Shown here piece by piece: positions 59,475-64,000 of a DNA stretch of 64,000 nt. The translations under genes and the position numbers were made by a program. The stretch spans positions 1 through 64,000 of the forward strand of contig CAXBIS010000004.1 of NCBI GenBank assembly GCA_963975885.1, read 5' to 3'. Every line of letters starts with the position of its first letter. Positions within the stretch are counted from its first letter, which is position 1. A model generated the notes under the pieces. It saw only the letters and a list, made by a program, of their open reading frames with translations, did not search any database and was not told the DNA's origin. Source of the stretch: Pseudazoarcus sp963975885. Its GTDB lineage: Bacteria; Pseudomonadota; Gammaproteobacteria; Burkholderiales; Rhodocyclaceae.

Positions 59475-61589
59475 TCAGAAGTCGAACTGTGCCGTCAGGC
59501 GAAGGGTGCGCGGGGCGCCCGGAATCAGGTAGCCGCCCAGCGTGTTCGAGGTGTCGCCCCAGTAGAACTCGTCGAACAGGTTGTTGACGCCGAAGCGGAA
59601 GGTGGTGGGCGTGCCGCCGATTTCCGTCAGGTAGCTCGCGCCGATGTTGACCACGTGATAGCCGCTGACCTTGGTCAGGATGGTGCCAGCCGGGGCGAAC
59701 AGCTTGCTGCTGCCATACTGCCAGCTGCCGTTCAGGCGCAGCGCCGGCATGGACGGTACGGTGTACTCGCCATACACGATGCTCTTGTAGCGCGACACGT
59801 TGCCCACGCGTCGGCTCGATTCGGTGGCGTCGCCCTGGACGTCGGCCAGCGTCAGCGTCAGGCTGGCGCCGATCAGCAGGTTGCGCGTGACGCGCCCGTT
59901 GGCCGACAGCTCCAGGCCGCGTCGGCGGTCGGTGCCCGAGGCCTGGAAGGTCTGCCCCACACCCGGCAGATATTCATAGGGGCGCTTGAGCTGGAAGACG
60001 GCGGCGGCCACGCTCAGGTCGGGCGCGAGATCGGCTTTCACGCCCAGTTCGACCTGGCGCGATTTGGACGGGTCCAGCACCTGACCGCTGTTGGTCGAGC
60101 CCACCGGCGCCGTGCCACCGGGCTCCAGACCCCGCGAGACCGAACCGTAGAACGACAGCGTCGTGTTCGGGCTGTACACCAGCGCCACGTTGGGCAGCAC
60201 GAAGTTGTCGCTGGTGCGGCGCAGCAGCGTGCCGGCGGCGTTGAACTGGTCGCGATCCAGCGTCACGTAGCGCAGGCCGGCGTGCAGCTTGAACTGCTCG
60301 TTCAGGTGCAACACGTCCTGCACGAAGACGGCGCGCTCGGCGTCCTTGCGGCGCAGGCTGACCGGGTTGTTGGGCAGCGGGCTGGGGGAGACATCGACCG
60401 GGTCATAGATGTTGCTGGTGCCGCGCGGGTCGAAGACATAGTCGGCAAAGCTGTCGCGGCGGTTCATGGTGGCCGCGCCGAAGGTCAGCTCGTGGCGCAC
60501 CGAGCCCGTGGCGAGCTTGCCCTTGAGCAGGGCCTGGGTGCTCAGCACCGTGCGCTTGTCGTTGTCGCGACGCAGATCGACCACGGTGTAGTCGCCGTTC
60601 GCCTGGAAGTTCGCCGGCAGCGCCACGGCGTCGTCACGGCGCAGGGTGTGGCGGTTGACCGACAGTTCGGTGCGCCAGTCGTCGTTGAGGTCGTAGCTGA
60701 ACTTCAGCCCGTAGTTGGTGGTGTCGTCGACCACCGGGCTGCTCCACGGCTGGTTGTTGAGCATGTCGCGGGCGCTCACGTTCTTCGGCACCGTGGTGCC
60801 GCCCAGCAGCTGAAAGCCCGGCACCGAGAGCTGCGACTTGTGCATGCGGTCGAGGTCGAACTGCAGCAGCGCGCGCTCGCTCAGGCGCCAGTCGAAGGCA
60901 CCGGACACGAACTGCCGCTCGCCGTTCGAGCCGCGCACATAGGAGCGCACCTTGGAGGCCGCCGCGTTGATGCGGTAGCCGAAGCGGCCATCGTCCGTGC
61001 GCCCGCCCAGATCCACCGCCCCGTAAAGCGTGCCGCGCTCGCTGGTTTCCAGCGTGACGGTGCGCACCGGCACGTCGGTCGGGCGTTTGGTGACGTAGTT
61101 CAGGATACCGCCGGACGAGGCGATGCCGGCCTGCAGACCGGCCAGGCCCTTGAGGATCTCGATCTGTTCCTTGTTCTCCAGCGCGACCGGCGAAGTGCCG
61201 AGGATGACCAGGCCGTCCTTGCGGAAGCTGGAGCCGTAGTCGAGCTCGAAGCCGCGGATGGCCAGGCGGTCCGACAGGCCGACGGCGTTGTAGGAGTTCT
61301 GCACGCTGGCGTCGTACTTGCCCGCTTCGGTGGCGCTGCGGATGCCACGCTCCTGCATCTGCTGCTGCGTGATGACCGAGATCGAGGCCGGCGTTTCACG
61401 CAGTGGCGCTTCGGAGAAGCCGCCCACGCTGGCCTTGCGACCGATCTCGTCGGACGCGGCCGTGTCGCTCACCACGACATCGGGCAGGATGGTTTCGGTG
61501 GGTTCGACGTCCTGCGAAAACGCAACGGAAGACAATGCAAACACTGCGGGCAGTGCGAGCAATTTCGGAGAACAGGGCAGGGAGGGCAT
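59475..61589 (-). CDS. TonB-dependent receptor under TPP riboswitch
   Basis: 704 aa. Signal peptide (about 1-25), TonB-box-like LPDVVVSDT (about 35-43), plug domain (about 55-165; LRETPASISVITQQQMQERG, RLAIRGFELDY) and a 22-strand barrel ending NLFDEFYWGDTSN ... TAQFDF with C-terminal Phe. Siderophore-receptor-like sequence but the leader is a TPP riboswitch, so it likely moves thiamin or a thiamin-related molecule across the outer membrane, powered by TonB-ExbBD. Start ATG at 61589; ribosome-binding site weak. Full length. Confidence 0.92.
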   Translation of the reverse strand: MPSLPCSPKLLALPAVFALSSVAFSQDVEPTETILPDVVVSDTAASDEIGRKASVGGFSEAPLRETPASISVITQQQMQERGIRSATEAGKYDASVQNSYNAVGLSDRLAIRGFELDYGSSFRKDGLVILGTSPVALENKEQIEILKGLAGLQAGIASSGGILNYVTKRPTDVPVRTVTLETSERGTLYGAVDLGGRTDDGRFGYRINAAASKVRSYVRGSNGERQFVSGAFDWRLSERALLQFDLDRMHKSQLSVPGFQLLGGTTVPKNVSARDMLNNQPWSSPVVDDTTNYGLKFSYDLNDDWRTELSVNRHTLRRDDAVALPANFQANGDYTVVDLRRDNDKRTVLSTQALLKGKLATGSVRHELTFGAATMNRRDSFADYVFDPRGTSNIYDPVDVSPSPLPNNPVSLRRKDAERAVFVQDVLHLNEQFKLHAGLRYVTLDRDQFNAAGTLLRRTSDNFVLPNVALVYSPNTTLSFYGSVSRGLEPGGTAPVGSTNSGQVLDPSKSRQVELGVKADLAPDLSVAAAVFQLKRPYEYLPGVGQTFQASGTDRRRGLELSANGRVTRNLLIGASLTLTLADVQGDATESSRRVGNVSRYKSIVYGEYTVPSMPALRLNGSWQYGSSKLFAPAGTILTKVSGYHVVNIGASYLTEIGGTPTTFRFGVNNLFDEFYWGDTSNTLGGYLIPGAPRTLRLTAQFDF

Positions 61590-61665
61590 CTTCGTTCGAC
61601 TCGATCGCGTGAGGACTGCGCGCGAAGGGGCGGACGAGACAGCGGGGCGGAGGGCACCCCATGAA

Positions 61666-61755
61666 CGTCATGCTTCCCTACGCTGGCATTATCCAGGTCA
61701 GGTTCAAGGGTCTTTCTCACCCGAAGACGACGTCTTCAGGACCCCTAGCGTGACG
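61666..61755 (-). promoter_or_regulatory. TPP riboswitch upstream of the TonB receptor
   Basis: Minus strand: CGTCACGCTAGGGGTCC, GGTGAGAAAGACCC, GAACCTGACCTGG, ATAATGCCAGCGTAGGGAAG and closing TGACG. All THI-box blocks are present including the full ATAATGCCAGCGTAGGGA; the stem CGTCA/TGACG closes it. The third TPP riboswitch in 4.2 kb. The rest of the 319-base gap to 61908 shows nothing I can name. Confidence 0.93.
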
Positions 61756-61908
61756 CGATACTAGCATCGGGCAGCCCGACGCCAAAGAGCTCGATTCCGG
61801 GTTGTTGACGTGGGGCAAGTTGCGAGCGCCGGTGCGCCGGCTCATGTGCGACCTGTCCGGCCAGCCGCGCCCGACGTCCCGAGGCGCCGGGCGCTTCGGG
61901 CGAACCCG

Positions 61909-62349
61909 CTACTGGTCCGGGGCGGTCACGAAACCGAGCTTCTCCATGCCGGCGCGCTGCGCCGCGGCCATGACTTTCATCGCGCGCTCGTATTCCACAC
62001 TGCGATCACCGCGCACGTGGATCTCCGGCTGCGGCTGCTCGGAGGCGGCCTGTTGCAGTCGCGCCTCGAGCGACGCCTCGTCGATCGTGTCCTGATTCCA
62101 GTGCAGCACGCCGTCGGCGGTGACGGCGAGGGTCACGGTGCGCGGCTCGGGCTCCGGGGGTTTGGGCGGAGGTGGCTTGGGCCGGGGCTTGGGCGGTTCG
62201 ATCGCCTCGGGAGGTACGAGAACACCCTGCATCGTCGGCTGTACGACCTCCGATGGGCTCTGGTGCAGTGTGTAGGTGGCCCACAGCACGATGCCGACAT
62301 GCAACGCGGTGACCGAAACGCGCGTGGTGGTGCGTTCCAGGTTGTTCAT
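61909..62349 (-). CDS. TonB-like/ExbD-like chimeric protein
   Basis: 146 aa. N-terminal TM helix (about 13-29, SVTALHVGIVLWATYTL) and Pro/Lys-rich stretch (about 49-68, EPPKPRPKPPPPKPPEPEPR) as in TonB, followed by an ExbD-type periplasmic domain (about 70-140, VTLAVTADGVLHWNQDTIDE ... EIHVRGDRSVEYERAMKVMA ... AGMEKLGFVT). The TM helix lacks the conserved Asp that ExbD needs for proton use, and there is no TonB C-terminal domain. So an ExbD-like periplasmic head on a TonB-like neck. Could be a partner in energising the nearby receptors or a decoy subunit. Confidence 0.65.
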   Translation of the reverse strand: MNNLERTTTRVSVTALHVGIVLWATYTLHQSPSEVVQPTMQGVLVPPEAIEPPKPRPKPPPPKPPEPEPRTVTLAVTADGVLHWNQDTIDEASLEARLQQAASEQPQPEIHVRGDRSVEYERAMKVMAAAQRAGMEKLGFVTAPDQ

Positions 62350-62471
62350 CGTTGCGCGTGTTTCTCCGCCCGATGGGTACGACGCGCGCGGAAGGCCCTG
62401 CGGACGCGGCTACGGAACGCGTCGAAGCGGATGCGCGCGAGCATGGATTGATCGAGGCTCTCGCTGAACAT
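62347..62471 (-). CDS. small basic hypothetical protein
   Basis: 41 aa (MFSESLDQSMLARIRFDAFR, then SRVRRAFRARRTHRAEKHAQR). Its stop overlaps the start of the TonB-like/ExbD-like gene as ATGA. No ribosome-binding site is obvious and no family is known; translation coupling is the only evidence. Could be a leader peptide. Confidence 0.3.
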
Positions 62472-62501
62472 GTCGTTTCAGGTCGTCAGACAGAGCGAGA
62501 C

Positions 62502-62528
62502 GGCGGATGTCTGAAAGAGACGTCCGCC
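62502..62528. terminator. hairpin after TonB-receptor remnant
   Basis: GGCGGATGTCT and AGACGTCCGCC pair over 11 positions (one G-U) around GAAAG, 20 bases beyond the remnant stop on the minus strand. A T-run is weak, so it may be rho-assisted. Confidence 0.5.
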
Positions 62529-62547
62529 TCGTCGAGGCAGCGCCCGA

Positions 62548-62745
62548 TCACCAGCTGTATCTGAGCGGCGCGCGCACCGAGCGGATCACGCCACGATAGA
62601 AACTGTGGGGGGCGAAGCACGACGCGACGTAGTCCTTATCCAGCAGGTTGTTGACGACCAGATCGGCCTTCCAGCCCTCGAGTCCGAACGAGGAATCGCG
62701 CAGGTCGTAGCGCAAGGGGCAGATCGGCGGATTGAGTCCAAACAA
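62548..62745 (-). pseudogene. 3' remnant of a TonB-dependent siderophore receptor gene
   Basis: The minus-strand frame ends LRYDLRDSSFGLEGWKADLV, VNNLLDKDYVASCFAPHSFY, RGVIRSVRAPLRYSW-stop: the last barrel strands and terminal Trp of FpvA/FhuA-type receptors. Nothing upstream in any frame continues the barrel; at about 62745 it meets the promoter region of the next gene. 5' end deleted, not functional. Confidence 0.75.
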
Positions 62746-62749
62746 TACG

Positions 62750-62768
62750 GATGGGAATCATTATCAAC
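62750..62768. promoter_or_regulatory. Fur box
   Basis: GATGGGAATCATTATCAAC; its complement contains GATAATGAT, matching one half of the GATAATGATAATCATTATC consensus exactly and several positions of the other. Located 48 bases before the DUF2325 gene, so iron probably represses that gene. Confidence 0.7.
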
Positions 62769-62815
62769 TATACTGTTGCCATCCGTCCCGATCCCGCAGG
62801 GCCTTACCGTTCGTG

Positions 62816-63415
62816 ATGAAACCGTCCCTTCTCGATCCCCTCGCCGAGGAAAACCGCGTGCTGATCGGCCAGTTCGGCCGCATCCAGCGGCGTTGCAGCG
62901 AACTTATGGCCGGCCAGGCGGTCGAGATCGAGGTGTTGCGGGGCGAATTGATGCGTCTTCGGGCACGGCTGATCATGCGCGAGAGCGTCCTGGCCTTCGA
63001 GCGCGAGGACCGGGCCGTGCTGGAGGCGAAAGTCCCCGGGTTGCCCCGACGTGCGGCGCTCGCGGCACATGTCTCGTCGCTTCAGGCCCGCATCCGGCAG
63101 TTGTTGCGCGAGCGTCTGGTCCGGCCGGCGGCGTCGCGCAACGATTCGGCGCACGCGACGCTTGCTGCGGACGGCCAGGTCGCGAAGGCGTCGTTCGGTT
63201 CCCGGGCCGTGCCCGTGGGCGGTAAAGTTGCCGCACTCGAAGCAAGCCGCGTCGCGGCAGACTTGGTAATCTGCCAGACTGGTTGCGTGGCGCATGATTT
63301 CCATTGGCGCGTGCACGACCAGTGTCGGCGTACGGGCAACCGCTGTGTGCTGGCCGAGCCGGTCGCAGTGATGCTGGAAGTGCCGTCCGGGCCCCCCGTC
63401 GAGGAGCGTTCCTGA
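62816..63415 (+). CDS. DUF2325-domain protein, probably Fur-regulated
   Basis: 199 aa from the ATG at 62816. N-terminal half: helical coiled coil (about 1-110, EENRVLIGQFGRIQRRCSEL ... LAAHVSSLQARIRQLLRERL). C-terminal half (about 135-199) has LEASRVAADLVICQTGCVAH, DFHWRVHDQCRRTGNRCVLA: the DUF2325 pattern with its Cys and His. Function unknown, found with iron-responsive or TonB genes in related genomes. The Fur box fits that. Confidence 0.75.
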   Translation: MKPSLLDPLAEENRVLIGQFGRIQRRCSELMAGQAVEIEVLRGELMRLRARLIMRESVLAFEREDRAVLEAKVPGLPRRAALAAHVSSLQARIRQLLRERLVRPAASRNDSAHATLAADGQVAKASFGSRAVPVGGKVAALEASRVAADLVICQTGCVAHDFHWRVHDQCRRTGNRCVLAEPVAVMLEVPSGPPVEERS

Positions 63416-63508
63416 GCGGCGATTGATGTCTTGCCGATCGGAGGATGGGTCTGTTTTCTCTCAACCGTGGAGCCGACCGCTCCCGTTCGATATCGAGGAG
63501 TTCTTCTG

Positions 63509-64000
63509 ATGCAATCGTTCTACCTGCCTTCTTCCCCCGTGCGCTGGCTTGCTGCCGCTGCGCTTGTCTTGAGCGTCGTGAGCGCGCGTGCGGAATACGT
63601 GTGGATCGCGCCGGCCGACGACGGTTCGGCAGTCATCCATGTCGGCGAGCTCGATGGCGAGCGCAAGCCGGCAGGTGAGCTCGACTCGGTCGAACTGCGG
63701 CCGATCGGCGACGCCAAGCCCGAAGCGAGCGCGGACGGTGACGTGATGCGCGTCACGGGCGTGCCGGAGGGGCGCGACGTCCGTGCGCGCGCCTACGAGG
63801 TGCTCTCCGACGACGAGCTGATGTATTACCAGGCGCGCTGGGGACGTAACGAGACGAAGGCGGACCTGGATTTCGAACTGGTGCCCACGGAAGCTGGTGG
63901 CAATACCTTCCAGCTGATGTGGATGGGCAGTCCGGTCAAGGCGTCCTACGTGCGGGTATCGACCTCGGCCGGCTGGAGCAAGACACTGGATCCCAACGAG
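63509..64000 (+). CDS. exported DUF4198-like protein, cut by window end
   Basis: First 164 residues of a longer gene. GAGGAG site before the ATG at 63509, signal peptide (about 1-28, cleaved after SARA), then EYVWIAPADDGSAVIHVGEL and DVRARAYEVLSDDELMYYQA, resembling the DUF4198/nickel-uptake-type periplasmic proteins found beside TonB metal receptors. It follows the DUF2325 gene by 93 bases on the same strand, so it may share the Fur-regulated transcript. The C-terminus is outside the window. Confidence 0.7.
   Translation, partial: MQSFYLPSSPVRWLAAAALVLSVVSARAEYVWIAPADDGSAVIHVGELDGERKPAGELDSVELRPIGDAKPEASADGDVMRVTGVPEGRDVRARAYEVLSDDELMYYQARWGRNETKADLDFELVPTEAGGNTFQLMWMGSPVKASYVRVSTSAGWSKTLDPNE

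Noticed and set aside
59388..61664. 758-aa open frame on the plus strand opposite the TonB receptor
   Set aside because: Low-quality composition (Val/Arg/Gly-rich, no domains), lies entirely antisense to a full-length receptor and its riboswitch, and no ribosome-binding site fits. A GC-rich antisense shadow.
62347..62349. ExbB upstream of the TonB/ExbD chimera
   Set aside because: The only upstream frame is a 41-aa basic peptide; no ExbB-type membrane protein is present.

Overview
The window is GC-rich, densely packed DNA of a Gram-negative proteobacterium. The gene set (SiaABCD signalling, the retropepsin/7TM/ATP-grasp envelope trio, DUF3025, TPP-riboswitch-controlled TonB uptake, IPTL-CTERM-like surface proteins) best fits a betaproteobacterium of the Azoarcus/Thauera (Zoogloeaceae) type. 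That placement is inference from gene content; there is no rRNA or other phylogenetic marker in the window.

Bases 1 to about 10,106 are the right-hand end of an integrated element (prophage or phage-satellite-like). Almost all its genes read leftwards from a tyrosine integrase: integrase, hypothetical, AlpA-type regulator, small membrane protein, SSB, hypothetical, RepA-like ATPase, small proteins, TerS-like protein. Then come a divergent pair of Arc-family repressors around four palindromic operator copies, a rightward HEPN-motif gene behind one of them, and two leftward blocks of tiny, translationally coupled genes. The element stops at a displaced 3' half of tRNA-Arg(ACG) followed by the old tRNA terminator. 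The intact tRNA and left end lie outside the window.

10.1-24 kb is chromosomal: histone-deacetylase-like hydrolase, PAS-GGDEF cyclase, TRIC-type channel, then a surface module (two-domain glycosyltransferase, IPTL-CTERM-like exported protein, collagen-like Gly-Pro-Thr protein), a TauE/SafE transporter, a periplasmic glutathione peroxidase, sbcDC and a CBS-BON protein. 24-30 kb holds the siaABCD c-di-GMP switch followed by a coupled unknown/PIG-L pair. 30-36 kb holds peptidoglycan enzymes (two L,D-transpeptidase-family proteins and an MltB-type lytic transglycosylase) with a fatty-acid hydroxylase and a second IPTL-CTERM-like protein. 35.7-42.8 kb is a complete peptide/opine-type ABC transporter operon with an unusual membrane-anchored binding protein, ending in an AEC transporter.

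42.8-46.5 kb (minus strand) is a four-gene unit: lipoprotein retropepsin-like protease, inactive transglutaminase with 7TM domain, RimK-like ATP-grasp ligase, and a BLUF blue-light sensor whose start lies inside the ligase gene. 46.7-54.9 kb is mixed housekeeping: DUF3025 protein, remnant of a cytochrome c peroxidase gene, small lipoproteins, tautomerase, split chromate transporter, tRNA-Gly(GCC) with a near-ideal promoter, Na/Ca exchanger, SSF symporter and a Ycf46-like AAA ATPase.

54.9-61.8 kb contains a thiamin-linked regulon with three TPP riboswitches: one before a flavin monooxygenase (and a collapsed SDR gene), one before a divergent Na+/solute symporter, and one before a TonB-dependent receptor. 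Together they suggest outer-membrane and inner-membrane uptake plus oxidative processing of a thiamin-related compound. The right end is iron/TonB related: a TonB-like/ExbD-like chimera, the 3' remnant of a second TonB receptor, a Fur box, a DUF2325 protein and an exported protein running off the window.
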